Part shown: piece after piece, positions 47,904 to 60,460 of the stretch
Layout of the letters: the number at the start of each line of letters is the position of its first letter
Numbering within the stretch: the first letter of the stretch is position 1
Assembly: GCA_037176845.1 (NCBI GenBank)
Contig: JAYKXP010000078.1
Coordinates: forward strand, 124,001-188,000
Length of the DNA stretch: 64,000 nucleotides
Source of the DNA: Paramarasmius palmivorus
Lineage: Eukaryota; Basidiomycota; Agaricomycetes; Agaricales; Marasmiaceae
Direction of reading: 5' to 3'
Translations under genes and position numbers: made by a program
The notes under the pieces: model-generated
Databases searched by the model: none
What the model was told of the DNA's origin: nothing
Seen by the model: the letters and a program-made list of their open reading frames with translations, nothing else

Positions 47904-50652
47904 TCAAGGCCGGAACCAATGTACACGCAGCGAGTTCGGGTCGTTGGTCGGATTCCATCCGGCTCGGCCTGACACTCCATCACCTCCAACACCATCTCCT
48001 AAACGCGAGAGCCTGATACCAGCAACGCGACGATCCGGATGCTCGAGAATTTCTGATGAGATGTTGTCGCTGGCGGTATGTATATCTTGACCTGAGTCGG
48101 CAGCAGTGCCTTCGGTATCGACCATTCCTTGTCCTCCGTGATCAACCACTGCAGGTCTGCCTTGTCGTTCGAGTGACGAAGAGATGGCCTGGGCGCCATT
48201 CTCAGCAGCCTGTGCAAAGATGTTGTAGTCGGTATCTGGTGGAACAGTCTTCCTCAGTACAGTAGGTTCGTCTCCAGCCGAGGGAGATATCGATGAACCT
48301 TCAGCAACATTATTGGAGACCGTAACCTGGACTTCAGAGTCTCCAGGATCGGTAGCTTCAGCTACCGTCCTTCGCGGTGTGCGTGATTCATCATTATCCG
48401 GTGGCAGGACGTCATTCTTGTTGGGGGCCTGTGACCCAGAGCTTCCTGGGTTAGCGCTACCAGGTACCAAGGTGCTGTCTATGAGATCCGGGAGTTTGCC
48501 TGTTGTGTCGTCCCGAGATCCATGGACCTGAATGTCGATCCTTTCTGCAACATTATCCGCAGACATTGGCGGTCGTTCTCCACGGTCTTCGTCTTGAAGA
48601 TCGTCGGATTGTGGGCATACGGTATCCTGGGAGTATCGGATAGGTCCAAATTGAGGAAGCTGGGAAGAGGGAAGGGGAACGCCAGTCCGGAAAGGGCGAG
48701 TTGTGAAGTAGTTGTGGGGTAGTTTACCGACTTCCTGGACCTTTTCAATCGCATCATCCCAGCTATACCACATGAAATCGTCACGAAAATACAATCGATG
48801 GATTATAATCTCGTGATGAATAAACCTAATGAACGCCTGCCCCCTTTTACTCGTCAACAGCACTGAAGGTGGACCCAACTTGCCAATATGCTCTGCAAGT
48901 CCATTAGCAAATGCCACCCGCTCCTTGTTGTGTCGTTCCTTGTCATACCCCGAGCAGGGTTTCCAAGATTCTTCAAAATGGTGCAGGAGTTGAAGGCCCA
49001 GCTTTTGGAGTAGAGGTTCCTTGTGCGACCATAGTATGGTGGCAAGTGGGAAGGGAATGAAGAATTGAGAGCTTCTTGTTGATTTTGGGAATTTCTGGGT
49101 GAACTCTTTGATAGAGCTGGACAAAGAATTGACATGAGAATGCTCGACAAAGATACCCCAAAGCCAGTGCCAGAATAGCAGCTCAATTCCCTCTCGGGAG
49201 TGGAGGGGGGAGTCGCAGGTGACAGGCTTTGGCAAAGGGGAGAAACGAGTCGGGTATCTGAGGTATTCCCCAACATCCTCCTCTTTTGGATCCCACATTG
49301 TGATATCCCATCTATCCAGAACTACAGAAATCGCCACCGAACGGGGAAGCATTTCCAATACATTCTCGAGATGAGGGATCATCGAAGGGCTATCACGAAA
49401 CATTGTGACGGCCCATTGCAACGCTCGCAGCTCGTAAACCTGCAGTTGAAAGGAGGTAAGAAACATGGGACGGACTTCCTGGTCAAACTGCCTGACCACC
49501 CGGAGATCAAATGTGGACCAACTGGAGGTTTGGGTTTCTACATGATCCCATAACGGGCGGAGATGGGCTTTGGTGAACTTGTTGATGGCAGGAAAGCGCA
49601 GGAGAGGTTTTAGGAGTGCGGTGAAGAGTTTGTAGACGGCCCACGCTTGGGGAGACTTGTATGGGCAGATAAACTGGTAAGCTAACTGCCCAAAGTCATG
49701 ATGGTGCCTGTCATCTTCATCCCGAGTGTCGAGAAAGTGAGCCTGATTGCGTGGAATGGTGATAGTGGGTAGGATTGTGGTAAGGAAATATAGCCCAATG
49801 CTAAGCGAAATTGCTGTGAGGCATATGCCAAAGACGATGGGATGTAGCGTCCACAGGAGATCCAGAACTCCAACAAAAAAGAAGACCAATGCGATTTCGA
49901 GAAGGATTGGAAGTGCTGACAAGAACGACACTACACCCCACTTTTCAAAGCTATCTCGGCGTAGTTGTCGTAGTGCCAGATTTTCTGCGACTGTGCGAGT
50001 TGGTACGTTGCGCTGGTGTTCTCGTAGCCACTGTTTGCACAGTAGTCCGAACAGAGCAGACGTTAGGCCGAAGATGAGACTGAGAAACCAGAAACAATTG
50101 ATACGGATGGACGAAGCATCTGGAGTGAATGGTGTAGGCTGGTTCTGTGTTCCGTTGAGTTGCTGGGAGATTTGGGTAAGGATGACAACAGTTGTATCTT
50201 CGCTGAGCCATTGGTATGATTCGATGAGAAATGCAGTAACGACCGCAGAAAAGAGACCGGCCTGTTCATAGATTAGAAAACTGCTAGAAAGATGAAACTG
50301 CACATACAAAGACAAGGAGAGTATCAATATCCTCTTTCCAGCCAGCAACCATTCCGTCGTCATACTTCTTGACTTCGGCCTGCAGCTTTTCATATGCCCT
50401 GTCAACAACCTCTTTCTTTCGCCTTTTTTCCTCCTCCCATTCCTCTGGCGTCCTCTCTGCCTCTTTCTCCTTCTTCCTCTTCTCCTCCTCGTGCCATCTC
50501 CGCCCCCACTGCTCCCCATCCTCCCTCTCCAGGTCCCTCCCCAACTGGTCATAGGCATTCCTCATCTTTTCCTGTGCCTGGCTCCTCTCCTCGCTATCCT
50601 CTCTGCCCGGGTCCATGTCCATATCGCCGTGTGTACAATGTCTGGATGACAT
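47904..50652 (-). CDS. DUF6535 multi-span membrane protein, copy 2
   Basis: The minus-strand exons are 50652-50308 and 50261-47904, with a 47-nt GT..AG intron at the same place as in copy 1, giving about 900 aa. An alternative start at 50622 (MDMDPGRED) aligns better with copy 1 (MDSFPGPGN). Residues 25-105 are an extremely Glu/Lys/Arg-rich helical segment. The signature TLLVF/AGLFSAVVTAFLIESYQW spans the intron. Three more hydrophobic spans follow (RINCFWFLSLIFGLTSALFG, then GVVSFLSALPILLEIALVFF and PIVFGICLTAISLSIGLYFL). Then come a long soluble region and an acidic tail ending NDPNSLRVHWFRP. It is about 85% identical to copy 1 around the spans and more diverged in the tail. Copy 1 has an extra 5' intron not seen here. 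The function is unknown; the protein is presumably in an internal or plasma membrane. Confidence 0.84.
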
Positions 50653-51140
50653 TGAAAGGTCAGTTCCTTCTGCCTGGGAACTACCACATTAGTAACAGCA
50701 GAAATGCACGTTGAAGCTCATGTGAACAGACAGGGCTTCCATTTCATCAACACACCTTGGGCGCGAGACTGCGCAAGCTATCGACATGAGGCTTCCGCAT
50801 GCCTTAGAGGTGACCGTGGCATCAGTAACCTTCGAATATCTCCAGAAAGGAAGAAATATCCGGTTGTCAGTGATAGAAGTGGTGGAAGCGAAGAAGATTT
50901 TGGGCGTTTAATTTCTTGTTCCCCGACGGACAGCTACAACTCGGGATTCTCAGTTTCTTTTGACAGTGGATGGTTCGACGAATAAATGGAACAGCATAGA
51001 AAGGTGAGGTTGAGTAGTTTCTGTGCGTCCCTAGTTCCGATTCCGTCTCAATCAAATCCTTTCGATACTAGCAGGAAGGCTAAAAAAGTTTTAAGCTAAG
51101 GCTCTATTACTACACGATTCGTGAAGAAAATATCTAGAAA
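50653..51140. other. 5' flank of DUF6535 copy 2, no other feature seen
   Basis: This is the presumed promoter region of the minus-strand gene. The short + frame at 50704-50985 has no partner elsewhere in the window. No clear TATA box was picked out. Confidence 0.4.
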
Positions 51141-54100
51141 AAACTAGGGCAGAACCGAGTCATTCAGTAGGTGTTCGTGCACCTCCGTCATTCTGCCGGC
51201 GTAGTTCAAGGTTTCGAGAACGGGTTTGTGTTGTGACATAGCTAGAGAACAATACAGTAACCTAACAGAATACATTCTCCTCACAATGGACATGTCGATG
51301 CATATGAAAACGCTATATACATCTTCCTGTACCAATATCGCGCAAATAACACACGCCCATCCATCCAGAACAATCCTAGGATCGCAGGTGTGATTAGACT
51401 CGACATAATCATCGTTCATCTTGAATTTCTTGCTCGCCTGCTGGATACCCCGAAGCCCCGACACTGGTAGCACGAGCGCTATGCATTGGGTGGTTGACAG
51501 TGGTATTGCAAATGTCCGAGCTCCGAAGAAATGCCGGAAGGAGTCAGACGTGTGCGGTGCGTATCCGAGACGAACAGGTGGTAGCACCATGCCACCGGCA
51601 GCGACACGAAGACGTCGAGAGGTTATGAGAAGGATTGAAGGCATCACTGTACGATGCTCTTGAGGTTGACGGTTTGTAACGGCGCCAGATCATCAGTTCC
51701 CGAGCCATGAAACATGTTCCTGAGAGAACCATTCCAAAGCTCGCCCTTGAATACTATTGAAGCACCTATGAGACATCCCCAAATCAGCTACGCAGTTCAA
51801 GAGAAGCCTAGTCAACATACCAATACCTCCATTCCTCCTTGGTGCAACCGACAGTTGGCCTAGCGTTTCTAACACGCATTCCAATAGACCAAACATGAAC
51901 TGATGTCTTGTACGTTCATTCGACCTTGTCGCACGCGTCACAAGGTGGTTGGACGAAAAGTCGTGATGGAGGCCGTATGATGAAACCTTCAGGAGCTTGA
52001 AGATCTTGACGTAGTAAGGAACGAGCTGGGTGTGAAGCGCGATATTTTGTTCACACTTCCCGGCGTCATGATGGTACAACTAGCGTCCCAGGAAAACCTA
52101 AGCTAGCCAGATAACCATGAGCTTCAGCTGCCGCTGCATTATGGTACAACATACTTTGTTTGGACATGATTTCGCTTGATGTAGCATGCTGAGGTGGGCG
52201 TTCTGATGAACAGTAAATTCATACACTACTCAGAATGACGCTGAGTGTACCTAGACTAACATTCATCAGTATGGAGCACACGGAACCCGATGGAGAGAAA
52301 TGTACGAAAAGCAGAAACGTTCCCAAGCCAAGCCAGTGCATAGCCCGTTTGCCTAACGAATTCGCCGTTAGCTAGAATCTTCATACGCAGATGTTTCACG
52401 ATTGTACGCACCTCATCCGTAGTTTTCAGCATAGCAAATCCATACGTATCCAACATCCAACTGAAATGGCCGAAGCCCCAGCCGTTACCCGCTAACATCG
52501 AATCTATATGTCCGCTTCAGAGATACACGCGGACAGAACCTCCGCCCAGTGCCCAAGTACGAACATTGGACGAGTAGGAGAGAAGTATTCGCAACTCAGG
52601 CTCGGATGTGCCTGAGTTAATATGACTGTCGAATTCTCCATCGCTTCAAGCTGGTGAAACACAGGATAGATCTTCCGAGCGAGATCCCAACGAAATATTG
52701 AGCGAATCCCTGTGGAAAGGATATGCGGCCTTGGATTAGCTTGGGGTATAGCGCTCCGGTAAAACTCGCCCAGCACCTAAACGATGTCAGAAAGATCCAC
52801 ATCAAGAAGCACGGTACACCTCACCATCATCGATCTGAAAGCTATGAATCCCTTTTGAAAGATACCTCTCGTCGAGCCGCTCCTATAAGCAAAACTGATG
52901 AGCTAACCCATCTTTGAATGTATACACGAAGGACCTACACAAAAACGGCATCATGTATGGATTAATCAGACTGTAAACCAAAGTTTAGTCCCCAGCACCG
53001 AAGAAGCAACATCGAACACATACTAAGTTATGTGACTATCGCCTGGACCGAAAGCTGTATCCCTGTATCTTGCAGTGACGAAGAATAAGCGATAGATTGA
53101 TTATAGTCGCGGCGAGGGCATCGTAAGGTCGGATAGGATGTTGATCTTCGTCTTAGGGCAGGGTTACAAACCAAGCGGCATAGACATGGCGAGTCACCTT
53201 GACCTGAACATCTTTGGGACAAGATGAGTATACGGAAGAAAACACAATGCTAAAGTGCACACACCTACAGCCTTGCAATGTTCGGATTGAAGGAATATAT
53301 TGGAACACATGAGGCGCCCAGGGTACAAGAAGGCGAAGAGTCCGTTTGTTGTGAGGAACGATCAGCCTCGAGGTAGAAGGTTCTACACGTTCGGTGAGAA
53401 CGATGCCTCGAGGCCGCTTCTTGTTGTCGCGTCGTTTACAGACGCCATATCAATGACATCACCTGCAGCACTACCAACCGCAGCTATGGCCTCTGTGTTT
53501 AGAGTATGCTGCGAAACACCCGGATTGGAGGCTGCTGAAGGCGTAAAGATGAATAATTCGAACGATAGACTGCCCCAAGTGTTTCTACATCTTGACAGTC
53601 GGTGATCGTGGATACAACTTGTGTCTGAGCCTTCGAGTTAGCGATTCAGATACTGGAAGGTGCTGGGGCTAGTTCAGGACAAAGGAATCATGTCCGCGTG
53701 GAATGTATCCCTATAAGACGTAGGTAGTCAGTAGGTTTTCATAATGCTTGTTGAATTGACATACATTACCTTTCGAATGACAACCCCGTCAAACGAGATG
53801 AGGGTCCGTCACCATCGAGCTCCACCTGAAGATCCCTATCCGTGAATTGAGAAGTGCGAGCTATCGAAAAGTACATGGGTTGTTCCCAGACCAGCAGAGT
53901 CCATGAACATGAAACAATGGCCGAGGAGGTAGCTGAAGCGTATCCGGAGACGCTGTATGATGCACGAAGGTCAGATTGGGACGCTCGGGGTCTGATCATG
54001 AACCATGGGCTCCGAATGTTCTGGTTTTGGACGAGTACTATGAAAAAAAAAAAGAACATCTATCAGCATAGGCTTAAAAACATAGGAACAGTACACACCG

Positions 54101-54700
54101 AACGAATATGTCCCATTCCCAGCCTTGCAATAGAATGCAGATACCGCTACGCATGCCAAACGATGATACTTGGCATGAGTTGGCGATTCAAAAAGAAGAT
54201 GCCCACCTCAGACATACCCCTGTGAAAGGTGGGCAGTCAGCATGGCTCTTTGATGCTTATTGCGTCGACATGCATACCTTTTCAAGAGACAACCCCGTCG
54301 AGCGACGTGAGGTTCGTCACTCGAACGCCCATGTCCGTAGATAGACCAGCATCGATGAAACTGGAATAACAAGGGCGGCGGCAGAGGCGTATCTACAGAC
54401 ACTGGATGACGCCTGAAGGTTGGCTCGGGCTGGTCTGGCTTTGACTAGCGAGGTCCTTTGGGCAAGTACTGTGAACGAAACGAAGAAAACCTATCAGCTG
54501 AAGCCCAAAAACACGCCAGGAACACCCACCAAACGTTCTGTAATATCCCTAGCCCCGATAAGACAGGTTCGCAGGGACGCCCCCTTGTACAGGCCATTCG
54601 CGGAGCCATGATGTCAACCATGGAAGTTGGGGTTTAAGCACCAATCTTCGCTGGGCTCCTCAGTCCTTTGACCTCAAGAGACCGTTGTTCAGAGTAATCC
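51140..54700 (-). repeat. Diverged duplication block P, copy 2 (partner 1-2590)
   Basis: Homologous to the start of the window. On the minus strand, two adjoining frames (52079-51693 and 51647-51144) contain possible splice junctions. At about 51805-51777 a candidate intron ends 'ctcatag', where the partner copy shows the same border near 620. The peptide after it starts differently in the two copies. About 53880-53980 and 54345-54425 look like a local tandem duplication within the block (shared 'gcgtatc', 'agacgctg/agacactg' words). A run of eleven A residues lies near 54042. No intact gene is called. Confidence 0.5.
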
Positions 54701-55030
54701 CGATCGAATGTCCAAGCTATTCCGACCTCAGATGTGGTGATATCGAAGGCGTGGAAAAGGGTATCGATGATAGGCAGGTGCGCGATACGCCCATTTGCCG
54801 GGCCTATGAGAACCAGAAGATGTCTAGCCTGTACCCAAGACGAAGTTTGGGTACCGACGCCGCGAGTAACCAACTCGAACAAGGAGGAACTCTATCCGGC
54901 AAAGGTTGCGTTCTCGGTGAGAAACACCGGTAGCAACTCTGGGTATGCATGGGTCCCATAGAATGGCTAGCGGCTGCCAGCTACCACATTCCAGTGGAAC
55001 CGAACTATCTCTCTGCAACGACTCGTGGCT
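54700..55030. other. Unassigned junction segment
   Basis: The segment lies between block P copy 2 and ghost unit G copy 6. In copy 4 the corresponding position past the unit end holds the DUF6535 tail relic; here the sequence is unrelated. No gene is recognised. Confidence 0.35.
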
Positions 55031-56500
55031 TGATGGTGTTCCCATTTCCTGCGAAACATCGCCTATAACAACCACGTCGATATTAACGAAACGACCACTG
55101 AACGCTACGAGGTTGAAGGCCGAGGTGACTACCCGCTGCCCCGGGATCCAAACTTGAGTTCAGGTTTTGAGGTATGACGGAAGGTGCAGAGATTGGGGTT
55201 GGGGAACGAGGAGAGCGTTGGTCTTCGCGGCTGTTGACGGTACGGAGTATGTGGGTCTGGGAGTAGAAGTTTTCGGTGACTGGAGAGCTAGAGTACTTTT
55301 TGCGGCGCTATGGATAATAAGGTGTCAGAAAAACGCGTCGAAAAGGGAGAAGAAAAAAAGGGAGATTGCACACCTAAGTGTACCTCTGGGACGCGAATTC
55401 CAACCTAATTCGATACTCTGGATCCTTCCTGAGGCACGAAAACCTTCTCATTATCAGCCATAGGACACCAGGAGACCGTTCATGGCTGTGTGGAGTATGC
55501 GAGGCGAGTTTTGCCGGGGCTAAAGGAGCGGAAGGGCAATTGGTGGGCAAGGGGGTGCCAAATGCAGCCGAGGAGGCGTTTATAAGCCGTGAAGGGGAGT
55601 ATGGGAGAAGAACGGAGTGGAGGTGCTTTGGTGGAGTCTTGAGTGCCAGCGATGAATGTGCGGAGTAGCCTGAGCCAGGCGGTTGAGCTTGTGTGGAGGA
55701 GGCTATGGGACAGGCTGGGTGTCGCAGAGCGTCTTTTTGAAGGTGATAAAGCATTTTAGAGGGCGTAAATAGCGAGTTGTGGATGTATTTGGTTAGAAAA
55801 AGGCATAAGGAACGCGAAAAATGTTGGGCAAAACGGCGTACATACTTTATTCTGAAATTCGACGCGCCATGCCTTGGGTATTTCCATTCTTCTGAGCTAC
55901 TAGAAAGTATGTTAGATCTCGTAAGAGAAACATATAATGGTTGAGCGTACCATTAGACTTGCAAAGAGACCTGGAAGAGATGGTGGTCGTTTTGAGCAAA
56001 GATCAATTGCCGCCGGCAAACGCTATCTGCTTCCTACTTTGACCACCACATCGAAAGCTCTCCCAAGCGAACACAGGTACGTCTTCTATACATACCTGGT
56101 GGTATATCACGGTCAAATTTATCCTTCAAAGCAGACCGACACATTGTTGTGCCCCCAACTTTTGGTATCTCGACCCTGGCCTCCTGCACCGGCAAATTGA
56201 TTATTGTCAAATATAATGTGCGTTTTTACAGTCTTTAGGGCTTCAACCAATCTTCAGCTCATTCCAAGCTCCCATATCATTGACCTTTTATGGGATATGA
56301 CCTTGGGTACTCAACATATTCCTCAAATTCAATACCAGAGCGAGGATCCCGCGCCGTAGCTTCAACTCCAACACCGCCGACTATACTCGAAGCATGAAAG
56401 CCACAAATATATCCAGAAGTAAATATTATCTTCGCGAGGACGGAATGCGAAGATCGCATTCCTCAGGTCAATAGGCACCCCTCAGTATAGACCAAACGTA
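55030..56500 (-). repeat. Ghost unit G, copy 6
   Basis: This copy is closest to copy 4. The stretch 55030-55150 versus 39645-39770 and 55170-55280 versus 39775-39905 are clearly alignable. On the minus strand 56459-56277 keeps 60 codons with VEATARDPRSGIEFEEYVEY before a stop. The 'gccgccggca' block is at about 56009. It is a relic. Confidence 0.55.
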
Positions 56501-57160
56501 TGTTTTTCCTATCAGTCATAGACTCAGTCTTCTCACTACCTTATACCATAGCTTCAGCATACTCGGCACAAGAGTAGAGGATTCATATCTTCATCCTACG
56601 GCACGCAAGTGTTTGAAATACACAGCTAGGTCGAGCGCGTTATCCTGCGGTTCAAGCACGTCAGCCGCGACATAGATCGTAGGCGACAACTTTTGTTACC
56701 TATGGTATTTATGAATACAATCAAACATTTCTACTACCAACCCTTCTGCGGTACACTTTCATGGAGTGTACTTGGGCCTTAACCACTTTTTATACCTATC
56801 CGAACGATAACTAGCAGCCTATCGAAGCTACAAAGAACCCAAGAGTCAGCCAGCGAAAACGCTGCGGCGAGACAGGATACAACATACCGATGCTACGAAT
56901 GCCGAACACCGCTCCAGAGGATGCTAACACGCATACGGTTCGCCTCTCCTTTCCCCCTCGCCACACCGCTCAGGCCAACGGTCATAGACCACAATCATGC
57001 CCCCGTGTCCTTTGCAGTACCATGGTCATGTCCTACATTACATTAGCTTCCTATACGCCCTCTAGCCCATGCTTTCACATCCAAGTTTATACCATCCGCC
57101 AGCGAAGGACTGAGCTAATGCGCTCGCAACGCAAGACACCATTGTCTCCACGCCGGTCAA
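56500..57160. repeat. Block Z, copy 3
   Basis: It matches 41130-41740 closely and 4300-4860 less closely. The order of G then Z then Y in copies 4 and 6 is the same, showing that the larger arrangement was duplicated as one piece. Confidence 0.5.
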
Positions 57161-58800
57161 TCCCTCGACATGGCCATAGGATTAGGCCGCAATGGATTGG
57201 CAAATGACCGGTTGCCCTGGAAGTTCCTTACGAACGCCTGAGTGTGTCGTTTAGTACTACTAAAGACGGTATAAAGTACTAGTTACTTACCAATGACGAT
57301 TAAGGAAACATCATGGCTTCCCATGAAAATGTTCATCTTCATCCGGGCTAAAGGATCCGGAGATCCAAACTCCAAAGCTGTTGCCAGTGGTCTTAGAAAT
57401 AGAGGGCCGAGCCGAAGAAGGTTCTTGGCCGGTCAGAGATATGGCTTCGTCTGGTTCGACACGATGAGAGAAAATAGTGCCGTCTTTGATGCTAGTACTA
57501 TGTCGATGTTTCAGAAGGATTACGCCCAACGGAATGCGAAATGTTCATCTACGGGCATGAGCACCCGAATCAACACGGATGTACACGAGGAATCAACGCG
57601 TGTAGTCTCCAAGACGACTTGAAATTGTGAATCCTTAATTTTGTAGTTGACGCTATAACACGCCGTATCAGTAAAACGCACAGAGAAGGGAAGAGAAATA
57701 CTCAATGAAAGATGAGGATATCCTTCCTGTCAAATCATTCGCCCATATGCCCCGCATCCGCATCGTAATGGCGAATAGCCTTGATAACTTGAGATCTCGA
57801 GGCCATACCTCTACGTTTACCCAAGCTGGATATCGACCTTGACGCTCTGTTTGAAAAAGAGTCAAGGGTCGAGAAGACGCAGGAGCCAGATGAGGCAGAA
57901 AATCGCTATGATTAGCGAGAATAGTCGGATGTAGTCGAGTGGGTGAGAGGTGCTGGTGTCGTTGGGTAAATGATAGGAAGACGTTGAAGGCGAGATTGCC
58001 AGCTGTCTATGCATCCTTTATACACCGTTAGGGAGTCGCTACTAGGGACAAGAAGCTATTAATGAGGCAGTCAAAGGTACAACAGCAGGTAGATTCCTTA
58101 CCTCAAGATTACGTGTACGAAAAAAGCAACCGTTGACACTCCGCGAGATCCATGCTCTGACACGAAAACGAGACCGGTATCCGATGAGTGCAAGCCAGGT
58201 ATTGAATTGGTTGCTACTGGCGATAAGGCTTTCGCGTCAGCAAGATGAAAGTAAGAGAACTGCGAGAACACTCACCTGGACGAATAGATACCCTTTCAAC
58301 AGCCGAAAAGATCGTTCACACCAAAGCCGCGGTGACCCTTCATCCATATGGTTTCCTAAACCAAGCCCAGCCTACACCCAGATGTTCGGATGTTTGTGTG
58401 GTAAACGCAACTATACGTAGGACTGTCAATGACGATAAGGCCAACTGCACGATTTCAAACGATGATCCCTACCGAATAGGTTGAAGGAACCCATGGATTA
58501 TTGAGACCAGTACCTAAGTCCAGATCTCCAGGGGTATTCGAAGTCACAGGGCCGGGGCATCTTGATATTGGGTGTTGAACGCTATCCACGAGAACTTGAG
58601 CGCAATAGCAATGGTTTCTGGTGCGAAAGAAGGATTATGAGCTGCTGTTATCCAGAAAAGAAGAGCGCGTACCGAAAACTCCCCATACCGGGGTGTACCT
58701 TCATGCATGGTTTTGATAAAGCCTGTATAAGGCTTCATCGAGGTGGAGTATGTGTCATTGTTCCTGTCTCTACCTCCAAAAGCCATGTGTTCGAAGGCTT
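57160..58800 (-). repeat. Block Y, copy 3
   Basis: Matches 33.45-35.0 kb and 41.74-43.4 kb in order. The minus-strand reading shows candidate exons with donors 'gtgagtg' at about 58273 and 'gtaaggaat' at about 58100, at the same positions as in copy 1 (about 34480 and 34275). No complete frame remains. Confidence 0.5.
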
Positions 58801-59139
58801 TGCACCAACGGAAGCTGGAGCCGAGTAGTACCCGAGAAACTGAGAATGGTCACGGCGAGTGCATCATACGCTGCTTTGCTAGACTAGCATAGGTGGAGCA
58901 TACATAGCCCACGAAGCAAGGCTAGATCTGTGAATCGACGCCCTGAAAAACCACCGCGAAAACAAGCTCTAATCTGGAAAGAACACCAGCGAGTATTATG
59001 TTCCCGGATAGAGGTAACATCGACACCTCCCATGGAAAACAACACTAGTAGCATTCAGCAGACCTCGGAGCCCAAAGTCTGGTTCTAGCGGACCCCGTAT
59101 TCCAGCGACAACCGACATTCCCGATTCCTGCGACTTGGA

Positions 59140-60460
59140 TACTATGCCTGCAGCCGCGTCAATGTTGGTAAAGCGGCCGCTGAATGTTTCGAGGTTGATG
59201 AGCACCTGAATGACAACTTGACACCTTGGAACCCATACTCGAGAGCAGGATTCGAGGTATGGGATGGGGGAAGGACGTTGTGGGGGTGTAGAGTGCAGGT
59301 TTTGGAAAACGAGTGTGTCGGGTTTGGGAAAAGAATAGACAGTCGGCTGTCATGCTCATTGTCGGAATGTAGCATGTGGACTTGGGAATGAAGGTGTTCG
59401 TGGGCTGTTGGCAAGACTGGAAGGATGGTTTTCTTCTTTTTCCGGCGCTGTAGATAATATAGTGTCAGAAAAACACGTCGAAAAGGCAGAAAAAAAGGGA
59501 GACTGCTGACCTAGGTGTGAAACGCAAGTTCTGACCAAACTCTACACTCTGAACCCCTCTGGCACCATATATCCCTCCAATTACCAACCACCACCGGACA
59601 CCAATAGTTTGTTCATGTCTGGAAAGAGTGCGGGAGACAGCCTTGCTTGGGGCAAAGGAAGCGGAAAGGCAAAATTTGCGTGCGGTAGGTTGCCAAATCT
59701 AGCTGAGAGGCCGTTGGATAGGCTATGTGCGGGAAAAGGAGTGAAGGAGGAGGAAAAGACTGCAGTGGAGGAGGTTCAGCGAAGTTCTGAGTAATGGAGA
59801 GAGGATGTGCGGAATAGCGTTGGCCAGGTGGTTGAGCTGGCGTGCCGGGAGCTTGGGATCGGTGTCGGGAGGCATCTTTAGGAAGGTAATAGCGTATCAT
59901 TCATGAGGGTATGAACATCGAGTTATATGTGCTTGGGAAAAGAGAGGTATAAGGGGCGCGAAAAAAACGTTGAACGAGAAGAGCGTACATACCAAATTCC
60001 AAAAAGTGATCTCTTCAAGCCTTGGGCAGTTCCATATTCAACTCTTCTGGGCTACTGAAAGATATATCAGAGGCAAAACGGTGTAGACAGAGGTAATAGT
60101 ACTCACTGAACAGCTGCAAGATGATGGTTTTGAGGAAAGAGAAATGCCGGCGGCGAACGCGCTTACACTTTGACGTCGACCACGATCACGCTCTATACGC
60201 TCTACCCATCTCAAGGTAAAAACATGCGTGGTGCAGAACTCACTGGCCTCATGGTTATGAATAGGTGCATTTGTTATTTCTGTCCTACAACCTCGATCTC
60301 AAATAGTCAACATCCCCAATCTCCGAGTCGAAACTAGAGATGTAGATCCGCGTTCGTACACTCTCAATCTAGGACTAGGGGATCAATAAACTATCTGAAT
60401 GTTGGAATCGGTACGCTGGCATTATTTCCACTTCTTCTTGCGGCTCAATCCTTCTATGCA
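59140..60460 (-). repeat. Ghost unit G, copy 7 (partner of copy 3)
   Basis: This is the right half of the recent duplication. It is collinear with 35380-36560 at an offset of about 23.8 kb. Short indels break the frames that remain open in copy 3 (for example the LKTIILQL string near 60120-60150 is frameshifted). Confidence 0.55.

Noticed and set aside
47904..50558. A single 884-codon minus-strand ORF reading through the intron into an Arg/Lys-rich N terminus
   Set aside because: The upstream part reads the charged exon in the wrong frame. A GT..AG intron at 50307-50262 matching DUF6535 copy 1 restores the family signature and the coiled-coil exon.
51144..51647. Minus-strand ORF of 167 codons
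   Set aside because: The homologous stretch at the start of the window is broken in this frame; treated as part of block P.
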